Positions 1-8,870 of a stretch of DNA of 64,000 nucleotides are shown piece after piece; the first letter of the stretch is position 1; each line of letters begins with the position of its first letter. The notes beneath the pieces were generated by a model. It saw only the letters and a list, made by a program, of their open reading frames with translations. It was not told the DNA's origin and made no database searches. The position numbers were made by a program, and so were the translations under genes. The stretch is from the NCBI GenBank assembly GCA_017559385.1, contig JAFYSK010000052.1:1-64000 (forward strand), in the 5' to 3' direction. The DNA comes from Paludibacteraceae bacterium (GTDB lineage: Bacteria; Bacteroidota; Bacteroidia; Bacteroidales; Paludibacteraceae).

Positions 1-394
1 GTGTAAAATTACTAAAAATCAACGACTTATGCAAATTTTTTGAGAGAAAAATCGGTGGAAAAATCGATTTTGAGAAGTACGGTTTACAAAATATAAGTTA
101 TTATAAGTCAATTAGTTAGGTACAAAAGGTGATACAGTGACATTACCGAAAGATCACCGAGAGACAACCGAGAGAAGAGCGACAGAACTCCCCAAAACTA
201 AAAAGTGCTGTTTGTTAAGATTGCTTTCCTGAAAAGGTTGACTGGAGTCCTAAAAAGGTTGACTCTTTGAAAGAGCACAAAAAGCCAAAGAGGAATCTTG
301 TCTTCTCTTATGTACTATAGGTAGCATAAGATCGTTTCATCTATCTTTTTTGGAAATAATACGCACAACACTTGCATATATGCAAAAAAAATTG
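1..394. other. Gene-free stretch with a 17-bp direct repeat
   Basis: I see no plausible gene here. A 17-bp unit of the form TCCTRAAAAGGTTGACT occurs at 227-243 and 248-264 with 16 of 17 bases identical (period 21). The stretch at 140-190 is rich in CCGAGAGA-like words. The last 25 bases belong to the ddl promoter. The repeat could be a remnant of a mobile-element end or another member of the short tandem repeats found across this window. Confidence 0.5.
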
Positions 395-403
395 TAATTT
401 TGC
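371..403 (+). promoter_or_regulatory. Bacteroidetes-type promoter of ddl
   Basis: CTTG at 371-374, a 20-bp spacer, then TAATTTTGC at 395-403. This matches the Bacteroidetes sigma consensus (TTTG, about 20 bp, TAnnTTTG). It places the transcript start after the TTG codon at 400, so translation must begin downstream at 430. Confidence 0.8.
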
Positions 404-429
404 ACGCAAAATTGTTCAACGACATCAAT

Positions 430-1461
430 ATGAAACGAAATATAGCCATTATAGCAGGAGGAGATAGCTCCGAATATGAGGTATCGCTGCGCAGCGCAGC
501 GGGCATAGAGTCTTTCTTAGCCGACCAAAAGCAATACACCACTACTATCGTACTTCTACGAGGAAATGAGTGGAAAGCCAAAATCAAGAGCCAAGAACCA
601 GGAGCCAAGAATCAAGATGAGTGGGTAGAGATAGATAAGAATGATTTTTCGTACACCTACAACGGAGTTAAAAACACATTTGACTTTGCCTATATTACTA
701 TACACGGTACTCCAGGCGAGAACGGCGTATTACAAGGTTACCTAGACATGATTGGTCTCCCCTACTCTTGCTGTGGCGTATTGGCAGCAGCGATGACCTT
801 CAACAAATACACCTGCAATCACTACCTGAAAGGTTTTGGCGTGAAAGTGGCGGAGAGTGTGCTATTGAGGAGTTCAGAAGTTCAGAAGTTCAGTAGTGAG
901 GAGATTGTAAAGCAAGTGGGATTGCCATGCTTTATTAAGACCAACGTAGGTGGTTCGTCGTTTGGTGTAACCAAGGTCAAGACACTAGAAGAGGTAGAAC
1001 CTGCTATTGAGAAAGCCTTCGCTGAAGGCGACGAGGTGATCTGTGAGGCATTTATGAAGGGTATTGAAATCACTTGCGGCGCATACAAGACCAAAGAGAA
1101 AGCGGTTGCCTTCCCTATTACCGAAGTAGTGACTAGCAACGAGTTCTTTGATTACGATGCCAAATACAATGGTCAGGTGGACGAGATTACCCCTGCCCGT
1201 ATCCCCGACGAAGTACGCGATGCAGTACAAGCCATGACACTGAGGATCTACGATATTCTGGGATGCAAAGGTATTATTCGTGTAGACTATATATTAACAG
1301 GCGATAAGGCGAAAGGCGAAAGGCTAGAGATAAATCTCTTAGAGGTGAATACCACACCAGGTATGACCGCGACATCCTTCATCCCACAACAAGTGCGCGC
1401 AGCGGGATTGAATATTGGCGAGGTGCTGAGTGAAATTGTGGAAGACAATTTTATAGTTTAG
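430..1461 (+). CDS. ddl: D-alanine--D-alanine ligase
   Basis: ATP-grasp ligase that joins two D-alanines for peptidoglycan precursors in the cytoplasm (343 aa). The N-terminus reads IAIIAGGDSSEYEVSLRSA, the family's phosphate-loop start. The C-terminal magnesium/ATP site is EVNTTPGMT. I chose the ATG at 430 because an upstream TTG in frame (400) lies inside the promoter. Three short repeat-derived segments interrupt the protein in frame: SQEPGAKNQD (DNA 588-617), SSEVQKFSS (870-897) and GDKAKGERLE (1299-1328, just before the active-site strand). They look like low-complexity insertions in surface loops. A prenyl synthase gene follows at once. Function is certain; the effect of the insertions is unknown. 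Confidence 0.95.
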   Translation: MKRNIAIIAGGDSSEYEVSLRSAAGIESFLADQKQYTTTIVLLRGNEWKAKIKSQEPGAKNQDEWVEIDKNDFSYTYNGVKNTFDFAYITIHGTPGENGVLQGYLDMIGLPYSCCGVLAAAMTFNKYTCNHYLKGFGVKVAESVLLRSSEVQKFSSEEIVKQVGLPCFIKTNVGGSSFGVTKVKTLEEVEPAIEKAFAEGDEVICEAFMKGIEITCGAYKTKEKAVAFPITEVVTSNEFFDYDAKYNGQVDEITPARIPDEVRDAVQAMTLRIYDILGCKGIIRVDYILTGDKAKGERLEINLLEVNTTPGMTATSFIPQQVRAAGLNIGEVLSEIVEDNFIV

Positions 1462-1486
1462 TGTTTAGAGTTTAGTGTTTAGTGAC

Positions 1487-2479
1487 ATGGACATTAATAA
1501 AGAGATACTGAATCTAGATTGGAAGCGTGAGCCATATGGCTTGTACGAGCCTATTGAATATACGCTAGCGGCGGGTGGCAAGCGCGTGCGTCCACAATTG
1601 GCGATGATTGCTAGTCAGCTATTTGGCGGCAAAGATGAAGAGGTACTGCCTGCGGCATTGGCGTTGGAGGTATTCCACAACTTCACGCTGCTGCACGACG
1701 ATGTGATGGACAAGGCTGATGTGCGTCGAGGCAGACCAACCGTGCATGTCAAGTGGAACGAGAACACCGCTATCCTATCGGGTGATCAGATGCTGATAGA
1801 GGCATATAAACTATTGTCAGGCGTACCCGCCGATAAACTGCCTAAAGTGCTGCAACTATTCAACAAGATGGCCACTGAGATCTGTGAAGGTCAGCAATAC
1901 GATGTGGACTTTGAAAGCCAAGAGCAAGTTGCTATAGAAGAATATCTCAAAATGATTCGACTAAAAACCTCGGTACTACTGGCCAATGCACTGCAAACAG
2001 GTGCCTATATAGCAGGTGCAGATGAGCGAGCACAAGAGGTGCTGTACAAGTTTGGTATCCATATTGGACTAGCCTTTCAGATACAAGATGATATTCTGGA
2101 TGTATGGGGCGACCCTAAAACATTTGGCAAAGCCGTAGGAGGCGATATCAGTTGCAACAAGAAGACTTTTGTGTATCTAGAGGCGGTAAGGCGATTAGGC
2201 GATGAGGCAATGAGGCGAAAGATTAAAGGCGATGAGGCGCGGCCAGCGACCGAAGCGAAAAGTCTGGAGAAGTGGTATAGCCAAGTATTGGAGGACAACA
2301 CGGAGAAGATTACAGCAGTAAAAGAGATATTTGAGCTATTGGATGTGCGCTCCGCATGTGAAAAGGTGGTGGAAGACTATACAAGAAAAGCACTTGCGTT
2401 GCTAGAGCAACTGCCTCAAAACGAGGCGACAGAGCAACTGCGTCAATTGGCCAATAAACTCAATACTCGAAAAGATTAA
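1487..2479 (+). CDS. Polyprenyl (isoprenyl) diphosphate synthase, first copy
   Basis: All-trans prenyl diphosphate synthase (330 aa) that adds isopentenyl units to an allylic diphosphate. The first aspartate-rich motif is LLHDDVMDKADVRRGRPTVH and the second is FQIQDDILDVWGDP. The GGKRVRP motif near the N-terminus binds diphosphate. Its size suits a farnesyl/geranylgeranyl or medium-chain enzyme; product length cannot be read safely. Start: ATG at 1487 rather than the GTG at 1475, which lies in a GTTTAGAGTTTAGTG spacer repeat. A repeat of the AGGCGATNAGGCGA type at 2181-2244 is translated in frame as RRLGDEAMRRKIKGDEAR, just after the second Asp-rich region. A second family member is at 5376. 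It probably shares a transcript with ddl. Confidence 0.88.
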   Translation: MDINKEILNLDWKREPYGLYEPIEYTLAAGGKRVRPQLAMIASQLFGGKDEEVLPAALALEVFHNFTLLHDDVMDKADVRRGRPTVHVKWNENTAILSGDQMLIEAYKLLSGVPADKLPKVLQLFNKMATEICEGQQYDVDFESQEQVAIEEYLKMIRLKTSVLLANALQTGAYIAGADERAQEVLYKFGIHIGLAFQIQDDILDVWGDPKTFGKAVGGDISCNKKTFVYLEAVRRLGDEAMRRKIKGDEARPATEAKSLEKWYSQVLEDNTEKITAVKEIFELLDVRSACEKVVEDYTRKALALLEQLPQNEATEQLRQLANKLNTRKD

Positions 2480-2528
2480 AACCCTTAAAAACTCTTATAA
2501 CTTTTAGAACACTTTAATCCCCACACAT

Positions 2529-3299
2529 ATGCCTTATCGTCGATTACCCAAAACAGACCAAGCACGCCTGCGAGCTCTGAAGCAAGCTATTCAGCATGCT
2601 GGCGAAGTAGAGTTTAAGCAACAAGCTATCAACTACCGCACCATCACAGAGGCGCAGCGATTCCTATTGCTATTCGAAAACCAAGTGGCACAATACCAGG
2701 CTAACTTCGACTCGAAGGTGTCTGATAACAAGCAGTATCGCCACAAGGTGCGTAATGCACGCATGTATATCTCGCACTTTATTCAAGTGCTGAACCTGGC
2801 AGCTATACGAGGCGAGATTAAGAAAGGGCAAAAAGAACTATACAAGCTAGATCCAAACAACCACACCTTGCCTGATCTAAGCACTGAAGAGAAGTTGCTA
2901 GAATGGGGCAAGAATATCATCGAGGGTGAACAAGCGCGTACTAGTCAAGGTGGTTTCCCAATCTACAACCCAGCCATCAACAAGGTGCAAGTGCACTACA
3001 ACATATTCCGCGAGCACTACACCACCCATAAACTACATACAAAGACGCACAATCGTTCGTATGCCAGCATCGAGGATATGCGTGCACAGGCCGATACCAT
3101 CATCCTGAGCATATGGGATCAGGTAGAAAACTTCTACAAAGATGAGCTACCATATGCCAAGCTACAGAATTGTCAGGCATATGGTATGATATACTACTAC
3201 CGAAAGGGGGAACCTAAATTGAGTCCGCAAACCGATCAACAGATACTTAGCGACCGCGCTCAACAGACGAAACTAAAATGGTTTGAGACGGAAGAATGA
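2529..3299 (+). CDS. Conserved hypothetical protein (Bacteroidales)
   Basis: 256-aa soluble, basic protein with no signal peptide or membrane segment. I do not recognise a named domain. The N-terminal half is predicted helical (RLRALKQAIQHAGEVEFKQQ and a later VRNARMYISHFIQVLNLAA). The C-terminal half has aromatic-rich stretches such as NPAINKVQVHYNIFREHY and YGMIYYYRKGEPKLSP. It follows a TTAAAACTTTTAG-type spacer. Its last 53 bases overlap the 3' end of the convergent 5-formyltetrahydrofolate cyclo-ligase gene. Clean codon structure throughout supports a real gene. Confidence 0.8.
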   Translation: MPYRRLPKTDQARLRALKQAIQHAGEVEFKQQAINYRTITEAQRFLLLFENQVAQYQANFDSKVSDNKQYRHKVRNARMYISHFIQVLNLAAIRGEIKKGQKELYKLDPNNHTLPDLSTEEKLLEWGKNIIEGEQARTSQGGFPIYNPAINKVQVHYNIFREHYTTHKLHTKTHNRSYASIEDMRAQADTIILSIWDQVENFYKDELPYAKLQNCQAYGMIYYYRKGEPKLSPQTDQQILSDRAQQTKLKWFETEE

Positions 3300-3870
3300 T
3301 ACGATGCACACGCTGATCATGGCGTGATGAAGGAACCTGCTCGATCAACTGGAAATCATAGCCCACGCCTATCAAAGTAGCGTGGGTTTGTTTTTTGATA
3401 AAGCGATCGTAATAACCGCCGCCACGACCTAGACGGCGACCCTTCTCATCAAAAGCCACAGCAGGCACAATCACTAGATCAATCTGACCGGTATAGGCAG
3501 GAGTGGTAGGCTCTGGTATGCCAAACTTGCCACGGTGCATATGCTCGTTGCCTGCATATGGGTGCACAGTCATGCCACGGCGATGGCTGACAGGGAAAAG
3601 GATGGTCTTCTCCTTCTTATAGCGCTTGACCAAAGGTAGGACATCTACCTCGTTTTGCACTGGATAATAAATCAAAATAGTTTTAGCCTCACGAAAACAC
3701 TGCATCTGCTGGAGCTGTTGAAGAATAGACTCAGACGCCTCGGCACGATCAGCGGCCGACATAATACGACGCTTCTGCACCAAGAGCTCGCGCACTTGAT
3801 TCTTCTCGCGCTGAAGCTTGTGGCTAGGTAGTAATTGGAGCAATTGCTTGATGTTACTTTCGAAAAGCAT
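3247..3870 (-). CDS. 5-formyltetrahydrofolate cyclo-ligase
   Basis: ATP-dependent enzyme (207 aa) that converts 5-formyl-THF to 5,10-methenyl-THF in folate recycling. The family signature is clear: VIVPAVAFDEKGRRLGRGGGYYDRF (residues about 145-170), preceded by IPEPT. The longer reading frame starts upstream at 3924, but the minus-strand promoter TAATTTTGC lies at 3893-3901, so the ATG at 3870 (LFESNIKQLL) is the likely start. The N-terminal 40 residues are longer than in E. coli YgfA. The stop codon lies 53 bp inside the convergent neighbour, an unusually long 3' overlap. Confidence 0.92.
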   Translation of the reverse strand: MLFESNIKQLLQLLPSHKLQREKNQVRELLVQKRRIMSAADRAEASESILQQLQQMQCFREAKTILIYYPVQNEVDVLPLVKRYKKEKTILFPVSHRRGMTVHPYAGNEHMHRGKFGIPEPTTPAYTGQIDLVIVPAVAFDEKGRRLGRGGGYYDRFIKKQTHATLIGVGYDFQLIEQVPSSRHDQRVHRIILPSQTILVSSVERGR

Positions 3871-3892
3871 AAGACTAATTTTTAATTGGACT

Positions 3893-3925
3893 GCAAAATT
3901 ACACTTTTTTTTTGATATATGCAAG
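3893..3925 (-). promoter_or_regulatory. Promoter of 5-FTHF cyclo-ligase
   Basis: On the minus strand: CTTG (3922-3925), 20 bp, TAATTTTGC (3893-3901). This decides the start at 3870. Confidence 0.75.
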
Positions 3926-3970
3926 CATATATGCTCAGATTATAATCCTGGCAAAAATATTTGCGATATA

Positions 3971-4003
3971 TTTGTGTAATCCAAAAAAAAGCAGTAACTT
4001 TGC
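3971..4003 (+). promoter_or_regulatory. Promoter of the kelch-like lipoprotein
   Basis: TTTG at 3971-3974, 20-bp spacer, TAACTTTGC at 3995-4003. The gene starts 17 bp later, at 4020. The leftward promoter at 3893-3925 lies back to back with it. Confidence 0.8.
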
Positions 4004-4019
4004 GGGAAATTTTGTTACT

Positions 4020-5375
4020 ATGCGATACTTTATATTCACACTACTCATTCTAGCAAGCATCCTTGTAGGATGCACACCGCAAAATGAGGACGAGACATCA
4101 ACGGAAAACAGAGTGCATCTTTTTACCTTTGTTAAAGACACACTCAACCCTGGTCTAACTGAAGCGACATACACGATTGAGCACCGCAGCGACACCGGAT
4201 TGATCTATTGCAAGGACTCTCTACGTTTTGGTACGCGTCTGGACAGTGTAGTGCCTTATATCACCTATAAGGCTACACCTGGTTCTGCCACTTTCTTTCT
4301 ACCTAATGATACAATCATTAGCACCGGTTCGGACACACTGGATTTTACACAGATGCCTATTTACCTGCTGGTGACAGCATCAGATATGAAGACCGAGCGA
4401 TGGTATCGCATAGATATTCACGCACACCAGGTGAACCCTGACCTATATGTATGGGAGCAACTGACAGAGGAAATTTTTCCTATGCAGCACTGCAAGACCG
4501 AGGCGATGTATGTGCAAGATCAGTTTGTGCTGTATGTAAACAACGGATTGAGCACTACAGTATATGAGTCGAAGAATGGTAGCAGTTGGAGCAAGGCTAG
4601 CGCGCCTACGGGCTTACCTACTGCATGTCAGGTAGAGGATATAGTAGCGCATAACGACACATTGTACTATATTGATATTGACAAGGAACAGTTATACCTA
4701 TCGGCTAATCATATTGACTGGACCGCCACAGATTATAGCACAGCCAGTTTCAAGCCAATCAATATGCTGATGAGCTACAATCAGCAAGTGTGGTGCATCA
4801 TTCAGGACCGTAGCAGCAATAAGTTACAACTAGCTACTATACACGAAGGGCAAATCACACCACAAAGCTATATTGCGGGTCTTAGCCAAGGCTATCTGCC
4901 AGATAAATTCCCGATTAGTGATTTTGCTGCGACGGAGTTTGAGAGCAGCAGCGAGCGTCCAAGAGCAATGATAGTGGGCGGCCGCAGCATGAATGGCGAC
5001 CCAATCAACACCAGATGGAATCTAGAGTATGTGGTGACCACTGACACCTATCGCCTGAAGGACTTTACCATATCACAACCTAGTTTCCACACCCTGACAG
5101 GTGCATCCGTGGTGCAATACGGAGGACATCTTATCATGTTTGGCGGAATAGATAATGATGTTGATTGGAATACGGACATCCTATACTCGGACGACGAAGG
5201 CATGAACTGGTATCAACCAGATACAGCTAGCAACCAGTTGCCAGCCGAGTACAAGAGCCGACAAAATCAATCGGTGCTCATCCACAATAATAGTTTGTAC
5301 CTTATAGGCGGACAATCGAACGACCAATCGTTTAGCGATGTGTATCGCGGACGACTCAATTCATTGCAATTCTAA
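4020..5375 (+). CDS. Lipoprotein with kelch-like beta-propeller
   Basis: 451-aa exported lipoprotein. Residues 1-18 form a signal peptide with lipobox LVGC. Residues about 25-140 form a beta domain ending in an YRIDIHAH strand. The rest reads as a propeller with blade motifs such as MIVGGRSMNGD, LIMFGGIDNDVDWN and LYLIGGQSNDQS (kelch-like GG pairs). The layout resembles a Bacteroidales family I remember as DUF6242, but I cannot verify that. Start: ATG at 4020 directly after the promoter; the longer frame upstream is non-coding. It abuts the next prenyl synthase with no gap, so the two are translationally coupled. The role is unknown, perhaps binding or anchoring at the outer membrane. Confidence 0.8.
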   Translation: MRYFIFTLLILASILVGCTPQNEDETSTENRVHLFTFVKDTLNPGLTEATYTIEHRSDTGLIYCKDSLRFGTRLDSVVPYITYKATPGSATFFLPNDTIISTGSDTLDFTQMPIYLLVTASDMKTERWYRIDIHAHQVNPDLYVWEQLTEEIFPMQHCKTEAMYVQDQFVLYVNNGLSTTVYESKNGSSWSKASAPTGLPTACQVEDIVAHNDTLYYIDIDKEQLYLSANHIDWTATDYSTASFKPINMLMSYNQQVWCIIQDRSSNKLQLATIHEGQITPQSYIAGLSQGYLPDKFPISDFAATEFESSSERPRAMIVGGRSMNGDPINTRWNLEYVVTTDTYRLKDFTISQPSFHTLTGASVVQYGGHLIMFGGIDNDVDWNTDILYSDDEGMNWYQPDTASNQLPAEYKSRQNQSVLIHNNSLYLIGGQSNDQSFSDVYRGRLNSLQF

Positions 5376-6359
5376 ATGAAAGATCTGCAGTTACATATAC
5401 GCCCCGAGTTTGCGCAGTTTGAGGAAGCTTTTGCTCAAGCATTAAGCACCAATCATCCGCTACTGACGGAGGTACTGGGCTATATCCACTCGAAGCGTGG
5501 CAAGCAGTTGCGTCCGGTACTGGTGCTACTATCGGCAGCCCTATGCCGCGGCATCACCAGCAAAACGATACAGACAGCGGTGGTGCTAGAACTGACGCAC
5601 ACCGCATCGCTAGTACACGACGATGTAGTGGACAATTCGCCTACCAGACGAGGTGGCAAGGCCATACAAGAGCAATGGACCAATAAGATTGCGGTGCTGA
5701 CTGGCGACTATATGCTAGCCAAAGTGATCAGTCTGCTATCGGAGATCCGCAATGCGAACATCCTGAGTATCGTGTCAAGCATGAGTAAGGCGCTGACCAG
5801 TGGCGAACTACTGCAACTGCATGCGGGTCAGTCGATGTGGATCAGCGAGAAGCAATACAATCAGATCATTGAGCAGAAGACGGCCTGCCTGTTTGCTGCA
5901 TGCAGCGAAGCCGGAGCTGCCAGCACCGGTGCTACCACACGCCAGATGACGGCGATGCGCAATTATGGTATGCATCTGGGTATGTGTTTTCAAATCAAAG
6001 ACGATATACTAGACTATTCGGATATAGAGGATATAGGCAAACCTACGATGAACGATATCCAAGATGGCAAGGCGACCTTACCCTTACTGATATCCCTACA
6101 ACGTGCCAGCAAAGAGGAGGCACAGGCTATCCGCGAGAAAGCGGAGGCGCTGGCCAGCAAGTCGAAACAGATAGACCGCTTTGCCACAGAGCAGGATATC
6201 AAATCGTTTGTGCTACGCTACGATGGCATACGCTACTCTGAACAACAGATGCAGATGCACCGCAAAAAGGCAATAGAAGCCCTGTCGATTTTCCCCAATG
6301 GCAAACATAAAGACAGCCTGATAGCCATGCTAGACTACGCCATTAATCGCATTAAATAG
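5376..6359 (+). CDS. Polyprenyl diphosphate synthase, second copy (octaprenyl type)
   Basis: 327-aa trans-prenyl synthase. Diagnostic motifs are GKQLRPVLVLLSA, SLVHDDVVDNSPTRRGG (first Asp-rich motif) and CFQIKDDILDYSD (second). The motif set and length match long-chain quinone side-chain synthases (IspB-like), so its likely product is the menaquinone tail precursor. It starts immediately after the lipoprotein stop codon. It is distinct from the copy at 1487, which has a different first-motif context (HNFTLLHDDVMD). A strong bidirectional hairpin follows. Confidence 0.9.
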   Translation: MKDLQLHIRPEFAQFEEAFAQALSTNHPLLTEVLGYIHSKRGKQLRPVLVLLSAALCRGITSKTIQTAVVLELTHTASLVHDDVVDNSPTRRGGKAIQEQWTNKIAVLTGDYMLAKVISLLSEIRNANILSIVSSMSKALTSGELLQLHAGQSMWISEKQYNQIIEQKTACLFAACSEAGAASTGATTRQMTAMRNYGMHLGMCFQIKDDILDYSDIEDIGKPTMNDIQDGKATLPLLISLQRASKEEAQAIREKAEALASKSKQIDRFATEQDIKSFVLRYDGIRYSEQQMQMHRKKAIEALSIFPNGKHKDSLIAMLDYAINRIK

Positions 6360-6381
6360 GCTGGCATAGAGATAGAAAAGA

Positions 6382-6408
6382 AAAAGACAGCTCAAAAGGC
6401 TGTCTTTT
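6382..6408. terminator. Bidirectional hairpin terminator
   Basis: AAAAGACAGC (6382-6391), a 7-nt loop, and GCTGTCTTTT (6399-6408) form a perfect 10-bp stem between the convergent prenyl synthase (ends 6359) and sufD (ends 6413). A-tract and T-tract flanks let it serve both strands. Confidence 0.85.
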
Positions 6409-6412
6409 CTTG

Positions 6413-7063
6413 TTATAAAATATTTTCAATAGTCTGATTTAGCTCTTCGCGTACGCCCTCGTCGGTCAGGGTGCGCAGCACCTCGTCAAAGAAGGCTTGC
6501 AGGAGCAGTTTGGAGGCGGTAGCACGATCGACGCAGCGCTGTTGCATATAGAAGAGTGCCGCCTCGTCTAGTTGGCCCGTGGTAGCACCATGGCTAGCTT
6601 TGACATCGTCGGCATAGATTTCGAGTTGTGGCTCGGTGAGCATATCGGCATGGCGCGAGAGGAGGATATTGCGGTTGGTCTGGTATGCCTCGGTTTGCTG
6701 AGCATCGGGTTGGATCTTTAAGCAGCCTTGAAAAGAGGCTTTGGTATGGTCGTCGAGGACGAACTTGATGACCTGGGATGAATAGCCCCCACCTATATTA
6801 TGTATTACGCGCGCGCGAAGATGCGCCTGTTGATAGTGATGCAATAGGGCCATACTATAGATCTCGGTACGGCATCCAGCGCCATTCTGCTCAACGGTGA
6901 GGTTGGCATGCCATTGGGCATCGGATTGATCCTGCGCTAGGCAGATGACATGAAGCTTCAATACGGACTCGGCCTCCTGGATGATATGCCAATGCATATC
7001 CACCTCATTGATGAAGACTAGCTCACGCGTCTGGCCTGCGGGTATGATATAATCTACTTTCAC
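6413..7063 (-). CDS. sufD: Short SufD-like Fe-S assembly scaffold protein
   Basis: 216-aa protein matching the beta-helical core and C-terminal region of SufD/SufB. Motifs: TSKASFQGCLKI-like strand (here DHTKASFQGCLKIQPDAQQ), QTNRNILLS, PQLEIYADDVKASHGATTG and DEAALFYMQQRCVD. SufD proteins are usually about 440 aa; this one has lost the N-terminal helical domain and part of the core. It lies 18 bp after sufC in the same operon, so it probably forms SufBC2D with a SufB encoded elsewhere. No sufB is adjacent. The coding frame is intact with no sign of decay. It is either a natural minimal SufD or the product of a deletion. Confidence 0.85.
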   Translation of the reverse strand: MKVDYIIPAGQTRELVFINEVDMHWHIIQEAESVLKLHVICLAQDQSDAQWHANLTVEQNGAGCRTEIYSMALLHHYQQAHLRARVIHNIGGGYSSQVIKFVLDDHTKASFQGCLKIQPDAQQTEAYQTNRNILLSRHADMLTEPQLEIYADDVKASHGATTGQLDEAALFYMQQRCVDRATASKLLLQAFFDEVLRTLTDEGVREELNQTIENIL

Positions 7064-7081
7064 AGTCGTATTGCTTTATAA

Positions 7082-7822
7082 TTATTCATTGAGGAAAGCG
7101 TAGCCTTTCTCTTCGAGTTCTAGTGCTAGTTCCTTGCCCTCGGTACGAACGATCTGTCCGTCGGCCAAGACATGTACGAAGTCAGGCACAATATAGTCGA
7201 GCAATCGTTGGTAGTGGGTGATGACAATAGAAGCTGTCTGTGGGGTCTTGAGTGCATTAACACCCTCAGCCACGATACGGAGTGCATCAATATCCAAGCC
7301 AGAGTCGGTTTCGTCCAGAATAGACAGGCATGGTTCAAGCATGGCCATTTGGAAGATTTCGTTGCGTTTCTTCTCGCCACCTGAGAAGCCTTCGTTAACA
7401 GAGCGGTTGGTCAGTTTATTGTCCATGCCAACTAGTGCCTTCTTCTCGCGCATGAGTTTGAGGAAGTCGGTAGCTTTGAGAGGTTCTAGGCCTTGGTGCT
7501 GGCGTTTCTCGTTAACGGCAGTACGCATAAAGTTGACCATGGATACACCAGGTATCTCTACTGGGTATTGGAAGGAAAGAAAGATACCTTCGCGTGCACG
7601 CTCCTCAGGAGACATCTCCAAGAGGTTTTTGCCGCGGAACCAGATTTCACCTTCGGTAACGGTATATGCAGGGTGACCCGTTAGGACATTAGATAAGGTG
7701 GACTTGCCTGCGCCATTAGGACCCATGATGGCATGTACTTCGCCTGGACGAACGGTCAGGTTGAGTCCTTTTAATATCTCTTTGCCTGCTATTGAAGCAT
7801 GTAAGTTTTTTATCTCGAGCAT
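7082..7822 (-). CDS. sufC: Fe-S cluster assembly ATPase SufC
   Basis: 246-aa ABC-type ATPase that powers the SufBCD scaffold. Walker A is [14 protein letters not shown], the ABC signature is [12 protein letters not shown], Walker B is [14 protein letters not shown], and the switch His is in [12 protein letters not shown]. Length and motifs are canonical. The start lies 13 bp inside the 3' end of the upstream M28 peptidase gene, implying translational coupling. In most genomes sufC follows sufB; here it follows prs and a peptidase gene. Confidence 0.96.
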   Translation of the reverse strand: MLEIKNLHASIAGKEILKGLNLTVRPGEVHAIMGPNGAGKSTLSNVLTGHPAYTVTEGEIWFRGKNLLEMSPEERAREGIFLSFQYPVEIPGVSMVNFMRTAVNEKRQHQGLEPLKATDFLKLMREKKALVGMDNKLTNRSVNEGFSGGEKKRNEIFQMAMLEPCLSILDETDSGLDIDALRIVAEGVNALKTPQTASIVITHYQRLLDYIVPDFVHVLADGQIVRTEGKELALELEEKGYAFLNE

Positions 7823-8817
7823 ATTGTAGTGATTACAGTCTGGCCGACTGCTTGTAAAGTTTGTAGGTTAATATTTTGCATATCATCTCGCTGGGTATGC
7901 CACCACGACGAGAATCCAGTGTTAGTATCTTCCTTGTAATCAATCACATCCAGGCATGGAATACCGGCAATGGTGTTGATATAATAGTGGTCATCTGTAA
8001 TAGGATAATAGGTGGTGTTTCTGACAAAGTAGCGTCCATATCCTAGTCGGGCAGCTGTTCGCCAGAGTTTCTCGACATAGCCTTGGGCATATTGCATGGA
8101 GAAGTACTCACGTGGGAAGGTCGCAAGAGGATCGCCTACCATATCCAGCAAGATGCCGTATTGGATATTGAGAGTTGAATGTTGAGAGTTGAGAGTTGAG
8201 AGTTTGTATTCTTTTGCCCATAGCTGGCTGCCTAGGCACCAAGTATCTGGACGTTCCTGGCCAGTATAGTGGGTAGGTGTACCCATATCCTCGCAGTCGA
8301 AGAAGACAACTTGCACAGTAGGTATGGCCTGTCCTTGTGCTTTTAAACTGGCCAATTGGCGCACTATTTCCAAGATGACGCCCACACCACTAGCACCATC
8401 GTTGGCACCTAGTACGGGTTGAAATCGCTGGTCATAATCCTCCTCTTCGTCGGACCAAGGACGGCAGTCCCAGTGCGCACAAAGCAGGATGGCTGGCAAG
8501 GAAGATCCCTCGATCAGGGCAGTGATATTGCGGATAGGCTGCTGCTGACCTGCATAGTTGATCATGGTACCGGTCTGCTGCTGTACTTGGGCCCCATGAC
8601 GCTGCAACTGGGCCACTAGCCAGTCGCCACATAAGCTATGCTCCAAGGTACCCGGAACACGCGGACCAAAAGCCACCTGCGCCTCAATATACGCATACGC
8701 AGAGTCCGCCGAGAAAGTTGAGAGTTGAGAGTTAGTTGTAGAAGACTGTTGCTGTTTTACGCAAGACACGCACAACAGCAACAGCACCAATATACCATAT
8801 TGAATTCCCCTAAACAC
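7810..8817 (-). CDS. M28-family zinc peptidase / glutaminyl cyclotransferase-like lipoprotein
   Basis: 335-aa exported protein. The signal peptide ends in a lipobox-like LLCVSC (residues about 14-19). The zinc site residues fit the M28/glutaminyl-peptide cyclotransferase fold: CAHWDCRP (His, Asp), [11 protein letters not shown] (Asp), FFDCEDMG (Glu) and TDDHYYIN (His near the C-terminus). Bacterial QC-like members either cyclise N-terminal Gln or cut peptides; the sequence does not decide. Two in-frame stretches come from GTTGAGA repeats: TNSQLSTFS (DNA 8716-8735) and [13 protein letters not shown] (8168-8205). It sits between prs and sufC and overlaps sufC by 13 bp. Confidence 0.85.
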   Translation of the reverse strand: MFRGIQYGILVLLLLCVSCVKQQQSSTTNSQLSTFSADSAYAYIEAQVAFGPRVPGTLEHSLCGDWLVAQLQRHGAQVQQQTGTMINYAGQQQPIRNITALIEGSSLPAILLCAHWDCRPWSDEEEDYDQRFQPVLGANDGASGVGVILEIVRQLASLKAQGQAIPTVQVVFFDCEDMGTPTHYTGQERPDTWCLGSQLWAKEYKLSTLNSQHSTLNIQYGILLDMVGDPLATFPREYFSMQYAQGYVEKLWRTAARLGYGRYFVRNTTYYPITDDHYYINTIAGIPCLDVIDYKEDTNTGFSSWWHTQRDDMQNINLQTLQAVGQTVITTICSR

Positions 8818-8870
8818 TAAACTCTAAACACTAAACAGTAGCGGCTCTGCCGCGTTCACTAAACCCTAAA
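8818..8870. repeat. Spacer repeat CTAAACACTAAAC with a GC palindrome
   Basis: The gap between prs and the M28 gene consists of ACTCTAAACACTAAAC words interrupted by GCGGCTCTGCCGC, a small hairpin, followed by CACTAAACCCTAAA. The same words occur in reverse sense near 1462-1486. No coding signal. Confidence 0.7.

Noticed and set aside
400-429. Upstream TTG start for ddl
   Set aside because: It lies inside the -7 promoter element TAATTTTGC, so it would not be transcribed.
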